In this document: piece by piece, positions 17,172-26,204 of the stretch | How positions within the stretch are numbered: the first letter of the stretch is position 1 | How the letters are laid out: the number at the start of each line of letters is the position of its first letter | NCBI RefSeq assembly: GCF_022549695.1 | Contig: NZ_JAKZGS010000026.1 | Location: forward strand, 1-44,793 | Direction: 5' to 3' | DNA from: Belliella calami | Lineage (GTDB): Bacteria; Bacteroidota; Bacteroidia; Cytophagales; Cyclobacteriaceae | DNA length: 44,793 nt | Program-made: the position numbers and the translations under genes | The notes under the pieces: model-generated | The model's database searches: none | Told to the model about the DNA's origin: nothing | The model's input: the letters and a program-made list of their open reading frames with translations, nothing else

Positions 17172-17245
17172 GATACTATTTGGTTGTAACCTTTCTTTTT
17201 CGCGGATTTTCATGTTGTATTGTAACACAAATTCCACCCAAAATA

Positions 17246-18184
17246 ATGAAAGTCATTACTCAAGATTTATTCAACGATTGCTATGGCAAATATGCTTTGG
17301 CTGCCATCAATGTTTTTACGATGGAGCAGGTTTTGGCGGTTTTTGAAGCAGCTGAAAAAGCGGAATCTCCTGTGATCATTCAGACCACTCCCGTCGCTAG
17401 AGAATATGCTGGTGCGGAAATGATCCTTTCTATGATAGCAATTGCCTCTGGGATGTTTCCAAAAGTAGTTTATTCCCTACACTTAGACCATGGAAACGAA
17501 GCGCACATTGAAGCTTCCCTTGATTCTGGGGAGTATTCTTCCGTTATGATCGATGCCTCCCACGATATTTTTTCAATAAATGTCAGAAGAACTTCCGAAG
17601 TGGTTTCAAAAGCCCATGCAATGGGTATTCCTGTGGAAGCGGAGTTGGGTGTGCTCAGTGGGATAGAGGATGATATGGAGATAGAGGATTCTCTTGCCAA
17701 ATATACCAAGCCGGAAGAAGTGTTGGATTTTGTGGCCAAGACAAAATGTGACAGCTTGGCCATAGCAGTAGGTACTAGTCACGGAGCTTATAAATTTTCA
17801 GGAAATCAAGGGATTCGCTTCGATATTTTAGAAAAAATACAATCACTACTACCAAGATTTCCTTTGGTTCTGCATGGAGGTTCATCTGTCAATCAAAATG
17901 AAGTACAGAGGATCAACAAATTCGGTGGCAATATCAAAACTGGAAGCAGGGGAGTTTCTGACGAAGAAATAAAACAAGCAATCCGGCTTGGGGTGTGCAA
18001 AGTGAACATTGCTACAGACCTCAGGGTACTTTGGACTGGTGTTCATAGGGAATTTTTCCACCAAAAGCCTGATTTATTTGATCCCATTATTCCAGGTAAA
18101 ATTTACAGAAATGAATTGATTGAGTCGGTTTTAAGGAAGTTTGATCTGCTGGGTTCCACAGGAAAAGCAAAGAATTTCAATTGA
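17246..18184 (+). CDS. iolJ: Class II aldolase, probable 2-deoxy-5-keto-gluconate-6-phosphate aldolase
   Basis: The start is set at ATG 17246; the longer frame from 17180 runs through the promoter region and adds residues foreign to the family. The 312-residue class II (zinc) aldolase shows HLDHG at 79-83, PVEAELGVLSG at 129-139, GTSHGAYKF with His179, LHGGSS with His210, and the phosphate-binding KVNIATDLR near 255. Family members cleave fructose-1,6-bisphosphate, tagatose bisphosphate or the inositol intermediate 5-dehydro-2-deoxygluconate-6-phosphate, giving dihydroxyacetone phosphate and malonate semialdehyde. Being first in an operon with iolB, iolC, iolD, iolA, iolE and iolG points to the IolJ reaction. 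The operator lies just upstream. Confidence 0.85.
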   Translation: MKVITQDLFNDCYGKYALAAINVFTMEQVLAVFEAAEKAESPVIIQTTPVAREYAGAEMILSMIAIASGMFPKVVYSLHLDHGNEAHIEASLDSGEYSSVMIDASHDIFSINVRRTSEVVSKAHAMGIPVEAELGVLSGIEDDMEIEDSLAKYTKPEEVLDFVAKTKCDSLAIAVGTSHGAYKFSGNQGIRFDILEKIQSLLPRFPLVLHGGSSVNQNEVQRINKFGGNIKTGSRGVSDEEIKQAIRLGVCKVNIATDLRVLWTGVHREFFHQKPDLFDPIIPGKIYRNELIESVLRKFDLLGSTGKAKNFN

Positions 18185-18218
18185 AACCGAAAATCCAGAA
18201 ATATTAACAATATACCCA

Positions 18219-19106
18219 ATGAAAAGAGACGAGAAATACCCACTGTTGTCAAAACCCATAGCGACCCAAGGAATCTATCAAAAGATTGCCAAGGAGGATG
18301 GAAATTGGGAGTTTTTGAACTTTGAAGCCCGATTGATGAAAAAGGCTGAAGTTTGGAAAGGTTTTACAGGGGAAAATGAATACGCGATTGTTCTACTTTC
18401 AGGGGATTTCAGTGTAGATTCTGACAAAGGTTCATGGCAGACGGAAAACGGTAGAAAAGATGTTTTTTCTGGAATAGCCCATACACTTTATCTTCCTCGA
18501 AACACACATTTCGAATTGAAAGCCGATTCTGATTTTCTTGATATTGCTTATGGATGGTGTGAGACTGATAGGGATTTTTCACCTTATTTCAAAACCCCCG
18601 AAATGGTTCAAATCGAAATCAGGGGTGGCGATAATGCCACCAGACAGATCAATGACCTTTTGGGGCCTGGTGCGCCATGTCATCGACTAGTAGCGGTAGA
18701 AGTTTATACACCTTCAGGGAATTGGAGTTCTTTCCCAGCACACAAACACGACGAAAGGATTCTTGATAAGGATGGGAACTTGTTGGAAGCAAGGTTGGAA
18801 GAAACTTATTTCTATAAGATTGACAAGCCCCAAGGCTATGCAATTCAGCAGATTTATACCCAAGATAGAAGTTTGGACGAGATCGCTGTAGCTAAAAATA
18901 ATGACGTTGTGTTGGTCCCAAAAGGTTACCATCCGGTTGTAGCTGGACACGGTTACAATGTTTATTATCTGAATTTCCTTACAGGCAGTGATCAGTCGCT
19001 TGCCAATACACCAGATCGAGACCATACTTGGATCTTTGATTCATGGAAAGGTAAGGATGCTAGAATCCCAATGGTCACTGCTGAAATGAACGGTAAAAAT
19101 GGATAA
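18219..19106 (+). CDS. iolB: 5-deoxy-glucuronate isomerase
   Basis: The start is placed at ATG 18219 (MKRDEKYPLL), because an upstream in-frame ATG at 18141 lies inside the aldolase gene. The 295-residue bicupin isomerises 5-deoxy-glucuronate to 5-dehydro-2-deoxygluconate, the substrate of IolC. Metal-binding residues are visible in FPAHKHDER, EETYFYKI and PKGYHPVVAGHGYNVYYLNFLTG, all typical of IolB. The N-terminal cupin half (AEVWKGFTGENEYAIVLLSG) is also family-like. The stop overlaps the iolC start by 8 bases (ATGGATAA), indicating coupled translation. Confidence 0.93.
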   Translation: MKRDEKYPLLSKPIATQGIYQKIAKEDGNWEFLNFEARLMKKAEVWKGFTGENEYAIVLLSGDFSVDSDKGSWQTENGRKDVFSGIAHTLYLPRNTHFELKADSDFLDIAYGWCETDRDFSPYFKTPEMVQIEIRGGDNATRQINDLLGPGAPCHRLVAVEVYTPSGNWSSFPAHKHDERILDKDGNLLEARLEETYFYKIDKPQGYAIQQIYTQDRSLDEIAVAKNNDVVLVPKGYHPVVAGHGYNVYYLNFLTGSDQSLANTPDRDHTWIFDSWKGKDARIPMVTAEMNGKNG

Positions 19107-20109
19107 GCAAAAAGATGTACTAACAATCGGTCGCTCTTCTATTGACCTTTACAGCCAACAGGTAGGGGCTGATTTTGTAGATATCAAAGGCTTTGATGCT
19201 TTTGTTGGTGGTTCACCCTTGAATATTGCTACTGGATGCTCCAGGTTGGGGTTGACTTGTTCTTTGTTTACTGGCGTTGGGCAGGATAAGGTAGGGGATT
19301 TTATTTTGAATTTTTTGGAAAAGGAAAAGATAGACACCAGTCACGTACCGAGGATTCCAGGTGCCAGAAGCAGTGCTGTAGTATTGGGGATTCAGCCACC
19401 TGATAGGTTTCCATTGGTCTACTACAGAGATAATTGTGCAGATATTCAAATCACTATCGATCATGCTTTGCAAATAGCTTTTGAAGACTACAGATTGGTG
19501 GAAATCTCAGCTACCGCTTTGAGTAAAGAACCGAGTAAGTCAACAGTTTTTTTCTCTGTAGAAAAGGCTTATTCTGAAAATGTTCCTGTGGTTTTGGATA
19601 TTGACTTCAGGGCAGATCAATGGCATGATGTGAGAGCATTTGGGCTCAATGTCAGGGCAATTTTGCCAAAAGTGAAAATTGCAATTGGAACTGAAGAGGA
19701 GATTTTGGCTGCCATGCTCAAAGACCAAAGCCAGATCACGATCGAGCATCAACAGATTTCCGCACCAAAAATCACCGGGGATGTCAATCAAGCTATTAAA
19801 TCCATATTAGAGACAGGGGTAGAAGTCCTCTTGGTCAAAAGAGGTGCTCAGGGAGTGACGGTATATACTTCAAAAGGTGAAATAATAGAAGTTCCTGGAT
19901 TCCCAGTTGAGCCACTTAATGTCCTTGGAGCAGGGGATGCCTTTGCCTCAGGATTTATCTATGGTTATTTGCAAGGATGGTCTTTGTACAAAGCATGTAG
20001 GATGGGAAATGCTAGTGGAGCTCAAGTAGTGCTGCAATCAGGTTGTGCCAACTTTATGCCCACTTTGGATGAATCTATGGACTTTATAAAGTCCCATGGA
20101 GGTTTTTGA
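19099..20109 (+). CDS. iolC: 5-dehydro-2-deoxygluconokinase
   Basis: A 336-residue PfkB-family sugar kinase that phosphorylates 5-dehydro-2-deoxygluconate with ATP to give the substrate of the IolJ aldolase. It has the PfkB N-terminal signature with GGSPLNIATGCSRLGL near residue 37, and the C-terminal signature NVLGAGDAFASGFIYG near 274-289, whose Asp is the catalytic base. DRFPLVYYRDNCADIQI near residue 95 is characteristic of the IolC subgroup. It overlaps iolB by 8 bases and is followed by iolD after 36 bases, in line with one transcript. Confidence 0.93.
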   Translation: MDKQKDVLTIGRSSIDLYSQQVGADFVDIKGFDAFVGGSPLNIATGCSRLGLTCSLFTGVGQDKVGDFILNFLEKEKIDTSHVPRIPGARSSAVVLGIQPPDRFPLVYYRDNCADIQITIDHALQIAFEDYRLVEISATALSKEPSKSTVFFSVEKAYSENVPVVLDIDFRADQWHDVRAFGLNVRAILPKVKIAIGTEEEILAAMLKDQSQITIEHQQISAPKITGDVNQAIKSILETGVEVLLVKRGAQGVTVYTSKGEIIEVPGFPVEPLNVLGAGDAFASGFIYGYLQGWSLYKACRMGNASGAQVVLQSGCANFMPTLDESMDFIKSHGGF

Positions 20110-20145
20110 AAAATAACTCTATCTAACCAACTGAAGAAAATATCA

Positions 20146-22011
20146 ATGAACACAATAAAACTAACGGTAGCCCAAGCTTTGATCAGATTTCTTACGATGC
20201 AAAAAGTGGAAAGGGATGGTGTCGTACAACCATTTTTCGCTGGTTGTTTTGGAATATTTGGTCATGGAAATGTTGGCGGAATTGGACAGGCTTTGCACCA
20301 AATGCCTGATTTCAAATACTACCAAAGCAGAAATGAACAAGCAATGGTACACACTGCTGCTGCTTTTGCCAAAATGAAAAATAGACTTTCAACATTTGCT
20401 TGCACTTCTTCCATTGGGCCAGGTGCTACAAATATGCTTACCGCTGCTGCTGGAGCTACCATCAATAGGATTCCTGTGCTACTATTACCTGGGGATATAT
20501 TTTCAACAAGAAAAGTCGATCCGGTTTTGCAACAGTTGGAAGCTTCCTATACACAAGATATATCGGTTAATGATTGCTTCAAACCAATTTCAAAGTACTG
20601 GGATAGAATCAATAGGCCTGAACAATTGATCAATTCTCTGCCAGCAGCAATGCGGGTTCTTACATCTCAGGATGAAACAGGTGCAGTTACGATCTGCCTT
20701 CCTCAAGATGTTCAGGCAGAATCTTTTGATTTTCCAGAGTCGTTTTTTGAAGAAAAAATATGGTATATCCCAAGGCCAGTTCCTGAATTTGAGCTATTGA
20801 AGCGTGCTGCTGAACTGATCCGGAATTCCAAAAAACCGATGATCATCGCGGGAGGTGGAGTAATCTACAGTGAGGCAACAGAAGAATTAAAAAGTTTCAT
20901 TGAGCAAACAGGAATACCTGTGGGGGAGACTTTTGCTGGAAAAGGTGCTTTACCTTTTGATCATCCTTTGAATTTGGGGGCTACAGGTGCTACGGGAACT
21001 GAAGGTGCCAACTTACATAGCACAGAAGCTGACTTGATCATTGGTATAGGAACTAGGTACAGTGATTTTACGACAGCTTCCAAAACAGCTTTCCAAAACA
21101 AGGAAGTCAAATTTATCAATATCAATATCGCTGCTTTTGATGCATTCAAGCATGGTGCATTGTCTCTGACAGGGGATGCACGAGCCACTCTTGAAGCACT
21201 TTCAAAGCTTTTGGAAAGCTTTGAAACAGATATTTCTTATAGAAACAAAGCTGAGGAATTCAATATTAGTTGGGATGAAAAAGTAAGCGAGGCTTATCTA
21301 CCAAATTCCGAGGGTTTGATGTATCAATCTGAAGTCATAGGAGCAGTAAATGATTTCTCTGATCCCAAAGACGTAGTTCTATGTGCTGCGGGAAGCTTAC
21401 CTGGCGATCTTCATAAGCTTTGGAGAACGCGTGATCCCAAAGGTTTTCACCTTGAATATGGTTTTTCTTGTATGGGTTATGAAATAGCGGGAGGTCTTGG
21501 TGCAAAGATGGCTTGCCCAGAGCGGGAGATATATGTGATGGTAGGAGACGGAAGCTACTTGATGATGGGAACAGAAATCGTCACTTCCATTCAGGAAGGC
21601 TACAAGCTGACGATTATTTTGATCAATAACAATGGCTATGCAAGTATTGGAGGCTTATCAAAATCACTTGGAACAGAAGGTTTTGGCACTTCCTATCAAT
21701 ATAGAAATCCTGAATCAGAACAGCTTGACGGTGGCTTTTTGCCAGTTGATTTGGCAGAAAATGTCCGAAGCTTGGGAGCAGAATTAATTAAAGCTGAGAA
21801 CATTCATAGCCTCAAGGACGCTTTGAAGCAAGCCAAAGAATATAGCAAGACAACTGTGATCTATGTAGAAACCAAACCCGAAAGAAAACTTGCTGGATAC
21901 GGACATGCCTGGTGGGAAGTGCCAGTGTCGGAAGTTTCTGAAATAGATTCTGTGAAAGTTGCCTTTGGCAAAATGAAGGAAAACCAAAAGAAGCAGAGAT
22001 ATTTTAATTGA
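20146..22011 (+). CDS. iolD: 3D-(3,5/4)-trihydroxycyclohexane-1,2-dione hydrolase (ThDP enzyme)
   Basis: A 621-residue thiamine-diphosphate enzyme that opens the diketo ring to 5-deoxy-glucuronate. The N-terminal domain has the cofactor-activating glutamate in YYQSRNEQAMVH near residue 64. The central domain has IIAGGGVIYSEA near residue 233. The C-terminal ThDP/Mg motif begins GDGSYLMMGTEI near 466 and ends in INNNGYASIGG near 493, the normal GDG-to-NN spacing. The length matches IolD and exceeds acetolactate synthase, and the operon context settles the assignment. Confidence 0.94.
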   Translation: MNTIKLTVAQALIRFLTMQKVERDGVVQPFFAGCFGIFGHGNVGGIGQALHQMPDFKYYQSRNEQAMVHTAAAFAKMKNRLSTFACTSSIGPGATNMLTAAAGATINRIPVLLLPGDIFSTRKVDPVLQQLEASYTQDISVNDCFKPISKYWDRINRPEQLINSLPAAMRVLTSQDETGAVTICLPQDVQAESFDFPESFFEEKIWYIPRPVPEFELLKRAAELIRNSKKPMIIAGGGVIYSEATEELKSFIEQTGIPVGETFAGKGALPFDHPLNLGATGATGTEGANLHSTEADLIIGIGTRYSDFTTASKTAFQNKEVKFININIAAFDAFKHGALSLTGDARATLEALSKLLESFETDISYRNKAEEFNISWDEKVSEAYLPNSEGLMYQSEVIGAVNDFSDPKDVVLCAAGSLPGDLHKLWRTRDPKGFHLEYGFSCMGYEIAGGLGAKMACPEREIYVMVGDGSYLMMGTEIVTSIQEGYKLTIILINNNGYASIGGLSKSLGTEGFGTSYQYRNPESEQLDGGFLPVDLAENVRSLGAELIKAENIHSLKDALKQAKEYSKTTVIYVETKPERKLAGYGHAWWEVPVSEVSEIDSVKVAFGKMKENQKKQRYFN

Positions 22012-22055
22012 TCTGATCAAAATACCCTTAACAAACTAACCCAAAAAATCATCCA

Positions 22056-23639
22056 ATGGTACTTACCATCGTCAGTTTTGTAGGCTTTACCCTTTTTGTG
22101 GCTTTTTATTCTTGGTACAAAACCAGGAATGAAAATCTATCAACACAGGAAGGATATTTTCTAGGTGGAAAAAGCCTTACCGGAGTAGTCATAGCTGGAT
22201 CTATGATCATGACTAATATTTCCACCGAACATTTGGTTGGGATGAATGGGTCTTCTTATAAAAATGGTTTTATCATCGTTGCTTGGGAAGTGACTTCTGC
22301 TTTGGCTTTGATTTTGGCTGCCTTGTATTTTGTGCCGAAATATCTCAAGATGGGACTTATCACGATTCCCCAATATTTGGAAGAGCGATTTGATGCTTCC
22401 ACCAGGTCTCTGGTTGCATTTTTTCTTCTGGTTTCATTTGCTGTCACATTATTGCCGATTGTTCTTTATACAGGGGCAATTAACCTTGAAAGTCTCTTCG
22501 AAATCTCAGAATTATTGGGAGTGAGTCATCAGGAAGGAATTTGGATCACAGTTTTGTTTGTAGGTGTTTTAGGGTCTATCTACGCAATTTTTGGGGGGCT
22601 CAAGGCAGTTGCTGTTTCAGATACAATCAACGGCTATGGTCTTTTGCTAGGGGGGATTTTGATACCCCTGATTGCCTTGGTCTTTATCGGGGAAGGGAAT
22701 CCTGTAGATGGTATTGTAAAAGTTTTTGAACATTCACCGGAAAAGTTCAGCGTAATTGGGGATTCTGACTCTGTATTGCCTTTTGAAACATTATTCACAG
22801 GTTTGATCATCAATCAGATTTATTTCTGGTGTATGAATCAAACGATTTTACAGCGTGCTTTGGGTGCAAAAAGCTTAGAAGAAGCCCAAAAAGGACTATT
22901 GCTAACGGGAGCTCTGAAGTTATTTGTTCCATTCATTATCGTTTTGCCAGGGGTTATTGGGTTTTATTATTTCGGCGATTCTTTGATGGACAATCAAGAT
23001 CTAGTTTATCCTGCATTGGTCAAGAAAGTCCTTCCAGTTGGTTTTACAGGAATCTTTGCAGCAGTTTTGATGGGGGCTGTTTTGAGCACTTTCAATAGTG
23101 TTTTGAATAGTGCTTCGACCATTTTCAGCATAGATATATACAAGAGGATTATTTTTCCAAAAGTTTCAGATAAGAACTTAGTTAGGGCAGGGAAGGTGTC
23201 TGCCACAGTACTCGCTGCCATAGCAATTGTGGCAGCTCCGATGGTTTCCAATGCCCCTGAAGGATTGTTTCAGTTACTGCAACAGCTCAATGGGATTTTC
23301 TTTATACCGATTGCATCGATCATGTTGGCGGGCTTTCTGACCAAAAAAGTGACTGCTTTAGCTGCAAAAGTTGCCTTAGTCATTGGTTTGGCTTTCTATA
23401 TCATGGTCACTTTTGTTTTGAAGTCAGATATTCATTTTGTGCATGTGTGGGGGATAGAGTTTTTGCTCAATTGTACTATCATGTTTGTGATATCCTACCT
23501 GATCCCTTCACCAAAAATTATTGTGAAAAAATACCCTCTTGGAAACTTCAAAATGCAAGGGTGGAAATATGCAGGATTGGTGTCTTCCATTTTGGTGATC
23601 ATTACCATTGCTGTCTATATCATATTTGGTTCAATTTAA
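22056..23639 (+). CDS. Sodium:solute symporter (SSS family), probable myo-inositol transporter
   Basis: A 527-residue inner-membrane protein with about 13-14 helices and the SSS/SLC5 signatures GGKSLTGVVIAGSMIMTNISTEHLVG... (residues about 35-60), VAWEVTSALALI, GGLKAVAVSDTINGYGLL, and MNQTILQRALGAKSLEEAQKG. The SGLT/SMIT-like layout, with ILPVVLYTGAINLE-type helices, fits sugar and polyol co-transport with Na+. It sits between iolD and iolA (44 and 15 bases), so myo-inositol is the likely cargo. Other sugars or polyols cannot be excluded from sequence alone. Confidence 0.85.
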   Translation: MVLTIVSFVGFTLFVAFYSWYKTRNENLSTQEGYFLGGKSLTGVVIAGSMIMTNISTEHLVGMNGSSYKNGFIIVAWEVTSALALILAALYFVPKYLKMGLITIPQYLEERFDASTRSLVAFFLLVSFAVTLLPIVLYTGAINLESLFEISELLGVSHQEGIWITVLFVGVLGSIYAIFGGLKAVAVSDTINGYGLLLGGILIPLIALVFIGEGNPVDGIVKVFEHSPEKFSVIGDSDSVLPFETLFTGLIINQIYFWCMNQTILQRALGAKSLEEAQKGLLLTGALKLFVPFIIVLPGVIGFYYFGDSLMDNQDLVYPALVKKVLPVGFTGIFAAVLMGAVLSTFNSVLNSASTIFSIDIYKRIIFPKVSDKNLVRAGKVSATVLAAIAIVAAPMVSNAPEGLFQLLQQLNGIFFIPIASIMLAGFLTKKVTALAAKVALVIGLAFYIMVTFVLKSDIHFVHVWGIEFLLNCTIMFVISYLIPSPKIIVKKYPLGNFKMQGWKYAGLVSSILVIITIAVYIIFGSI

Positions 23640-23654
23640 ATTTTAAAAAATAGA

Positions 23655-25130
23655 ATGGAAAAACTTAAAAACTATATCAATGGCCGATGGGTAGAGAGTG
23701 CAGCCGATCAGTCCTCTTCTGTCGTCAATCCCGCTACTCAGGAAGTCTTAGGGCAAGTTCCTTTGGGAATAGGTACAGCAAAGGATTTGGACGAAGCTGT
23801 AAAACACGCCAATGAGGCTTATTTGGAATGGAGAAATGTACCTGTCATGCAGCGGGTTCAGCCACTATACAAGCTTAAGGCGCTTTTGGAGCAAAATCAA
23901 GAAGAAATTTCAAAAATCATAACCTTGGAATGTGGTAAGACGATTGTTGAATCCAGGGCCGAATTGCAGCGTGCTATAGAAAATGTGGAGACAGCATGTG
24001 CTACACCAACTTTGATTCAAAGTGAGTTTTCGGAAAACATAGCTAGGGGTGTGGATGAATTTATGATTCGGCAGCCTTTGGGGGTTTGCGTTTGTATCGC
24101 ACCTTTCAATTTCCCCGGCATGATTCCTTTTTGGTTTTTGCCTTATGCAATTGCTTGTGGCAATTCTTTTATTCTCAAGCCTTCCGAAAAGGTTCCCTTG
24201 ACTATGATAAAGGTTTTTGAATTGATGGATAATATCGGGCTTCCAGACGGGTTAGTAAACCTTGTCCATGGTGGCAAGGAGACAGTAGATGCGATGTTGG
24301 AGCATCCCAAAGTAAAGGCTGTGAGTTTTGTCGGTTCTACGAATATAGCCAGATACATTTACAGCAAAGGAGCCGCCAATGGTAAGCGTGTCCAAGCTCA
24401 GGGAGGAGCAAAAAATCCTGTAGTCATCATGCCTGATGCAGACTTGGATGTAACAGCAAATATCATTGCCGATAGTGTATATGGATGTGCTGGACAAAGA
24501 TGCCTTGCAGCATCAAACATTATTACTGTCGGAGATGACAAAGGAAAAATCAAGGAAAGCCTTTATGAAGCTGCCAAGAAAAAAGTCACTGGCTTTGGCT
24601 TGGATGAGGCAGTAGAGATGGGACCTGTCATTTCTTCTCAAAGCAAATCAAGGGTCGAAATGTTGATAGAACAAGGGATTGGAGAAGGGGCGAATTTACT
24701 CTTAGATGGACGGGGATATCAGGTTTCAGGATATCAAAAAGGAAACTTTATAGCCCCTACTATTCTGGAAGGTCTTCCTCTTGGAGGGGAGTTGGTGAAG
24801 ACCGAGATTTTTGGCCCTGTGATGAGCCTATTGTCGATGAAGAATATTGAACAAGCTATTTCCTTTATCAATTCAAACAATTATGGAAATATGGCATGTC
24901 TCTTTACAAGCAGTGGTGCGAGTGCTAGGAAATTCAGGAATGAAGCAGATGCGGGCAATATAGGAATCAATATTGGTGTAGCTGCACCAATGGCACAATT
25001 CCCTTTTAGTGGATGGAATGATAGTTTTTTTGGGGATTTACATGGTCAGGGAAGACATGGGATTGAGTTTTTTACTCAGACAAAAGTAGTTATAGAACGT
25101 TGGCCTCGTGAGTGGACTAGAAAATTCTAA
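23655..25130 (+). CDS. iolA: Methylmalonate/malonate-semialdehyde dehydrogenase (CoA-acylating)
   Basis: A 491-residue aldehyde dehydrogenase that converts malonate semialdehyde with CoA and NAD+ to acetyl-CoA and CO2 in inositol catabolism, and methylmalonate semialdehyde to propanoyl-CoA in valine breakdown. Subfamily marks are the start NYINGRWVES, the segment IAPFNFPGMIPFWFLPYA near residue 150, FVGSTNIARYIY near 225, the catalytic Cys of GCAGQRCLAAS near 283, and EIFGPVMSLL near 391. Placement 15 bases behind the transporter and 13 before iolE supports IolA rather than a stand-alone MmsA. Confidence 0.93.
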   Translation: MEKLKNYINGRWVESAADQSSSVVNPATQEVLGQVPLGIGTAKDLDEAVKHANEAYLEWRNVPVMQRVQPLYKLKALLEQNQEEISKIITLECGKTIVESRAELQRAIENVETACATPTLIQSEFSENIARGVDEFMIRQPLGVCVCIAPFNFPGMIPFWFLPYAIACGNSFILKPSEKVPLTMIKVFELMDNIGLPDGLVNLVHGGKETVDAMLEHPKVKAVSFVGSTNIARYIYSKGAANGKRVQAQGGAKNPVVIMPDADLDVTANIIADSVYGCAGQRCLAASNIITVGDDKGKIKESLYEAAKKKVTGFGLDEAVEMGPVISSQSKSRVEMLIEQGIGEGANLLLDGRGYQVSGYQKGNFIAPTILEGLPLGGELVKTEIFGPVMSLLSMKNIEQAISFINSNNYGNMACLFTSSGASARKFRNEADAGNIGINIGVAAPMAQFPFSGWNDSFFGDLHGQGRHGIEFFTQTKVVIERWPREWTRKF

Positions 25131-25143
25131 ACATTTATATAAC

Positions 25144-26043
25144 ATGATAAAAGTAGCAAATGCCCCGTGTTCATGGGGAGCTTTGGAATTTGACCTTGAA
25201 GGACAATCCAAAGGATATGCAGAAGTTTTGACAGAAATGAAGACTTCGGGATATGTCGGTACTGAGCTAGGAGATTGGGGTTTTATGCCTACAGACCCTC
25301 AGGAGCTCCAAAAAGTCATTTCTGAAAAAGGATTTTGGATACCAGGGGCTTTTGTTCCAGTAGCATTGGCCAAGGAAGAAGCGCACTCGGGAGGTGTCGA
25401 AAAGGCATTACAGGTGGCAAAACTATTGGTAGAAGCAGGTTTTGAAGATGCATTTATTGTCTTGGCGGATGAAAACGGCTCTATTCCAAGTCGAACTCAA
25501 AATGCAGGTAGAATAGAAGAAGAGATGGGATTGAGCACAGAAGAGTGGTCGGTATTTGCCAAAGGTGCGAATAGAATTGCAAAAGAAGTGAAGGAAAAAT
25601 ATGGTTTGAGGACTGTTTTCCATCACCACTGCGCAGGCTATGTAGAGACAGAAGAAGAGATAGACTTGTTGATGGAAATGACCGATCCTGATTTGTTGGG
25701 GCTTTGTTTGGATATGGGACATTGCATGTTTGGAGGAGGAGATCCAGTTCGTGTACTCAAAAACCACTACAAAAGGATATGGCATGTGCATTTCAAAGAT
25801 TATGATCCTAAAATTGGAGAGAAGAGTAGTTTAAAACAGTGGGATTACTTTGAATCTGTAAAGCAGGGGGTTTTCTGTAAGTTGGGAGAAGGTGCTGTTG
25901 ATTTTGCTACTATCATAGAAATGCTTCAAAATAATGGATATGCAGGCTGGATTGTAGTGGAGCAAGATGTCTTACCTGGGATGGGTAGTCCTTTGCTTTG
26001 CGCGGAACACAATCGGAAATATCTCCAAAATCTAGGTCTATAA
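25144..26043 (+). CDS. iolE: Inosose dehydratase (IolE-like xylose-isomerase-fold enzyme)
   Basis: The start is set at ATG 25144 (MIKVANAPCSWG), the conserved beginning of IolE, rather than at 25108 inside iolA. The 299-residue TIM-barrel protein dehydrates scyllo-inosose to the diketone used by IolD. Metal and active-site residues are visible in FHHHCAGYVET near residue 161, GLCLDMGHCMFGGGDP near 190, WHVHFKDYDP near 214, KLGEGAVDF, and WIVVEQDVLPG near 274. The related isomerase IolI shares the fold, but the APCSWG start and length favour IolE. A repeat block separates it from iolG. Confidence 0.9.
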   Translation: MIKVANAPCSWGALEFDLEGQSKGYAEVLTEMKTSGYVGTELGDWGFMPTDPQELQKVISEKGFWIPGAFVPVALAKEEAHSGGVEKALQVAKLLVEAGFEDAFIVLADENGSIPSRTQNAGRIEEEMGLSTEEWSVFAKGANRIAKEVKEKYGLRTVFHHHCAGYVETEEEIDLLMEMTDPDLLGLCLDMGHCMFGGGDPVRVLKNHYKRIWHVHFKDYDPKIGEKSSLKQWDYFESVKQGVFCKLGEGAVDFATIIEMLQNNGYAGWIVVEQDVLPGMGSPLLCAEHNRKYLQNLGL

Positions 26044-26055
26044 AGTACACAACCC

Positions 26056-26167
26056 CCTTGGTCTGTGTCCTTATAGACCAAGGTGCTGTCCTCATAGACC
26101 AAAGTTGTGTCCCCTCAGACCAATGTTAGTGACACCAAATACCAAAGTAAGTGTCTTCACAAACCAA
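26056..26167. repeat. Five AGACCAA-type repeats at 21-22 bp spacing, starting with a hairpin
   Basis: AGACCAA or a close variant occurs at 26075, 26096, 26117, 26139 (ATACCAA) and 26161 (AAACCAA), each about 4-6 bases after a GTGTC-like pentamer. The first unit also forms a perfect 9-bp stem: CCTTGGTCT (26056-26064) with AGACCAAGG (26075-26083). The block fills most of the iolE-iolG gap and decays toward iolG. It could act as an mRNA processing or attenuation element, or be a minisatellite. Confidence 0.75.
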
Positions 26168-26204
26168 ATTTAAGTCTCAATAAATCATTAAAGTCAAAAA
26201 AGTC

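Larger units (their letters stand above)
16715..17245. other. Leader region of the inositol operon, 531 bp, repeat-rich
   Basis: Contains, in order, a GC-rich hairpin repeat (about 16801-16970), a 26-bp tandem duplication (17015-17066), and the LacI-type operator at 17156-17171. TTTTG at 17148-17152 and TACTATTTG at 17174-17182 flank the operator with 21 bases between them, an arrangement close to the Bacteroidota -33/-7 promoter pattern, although the -7 box has one extra base. Confidence 0.5.

Noticed and set aside
23006-23251. Minus-strand frames inside the inositol operon as separate genes
   Set aside because: All lie antisense to well-supported enzymes and show no family features.
26056-26190. 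The AGACCAA repeats as a small CRISPR array
   Set aside because: The unit is only about 7 conserved bases with 14-15 base spacers, no cas gene is near, and the copies decay steadily; this does not fit CRISPR.
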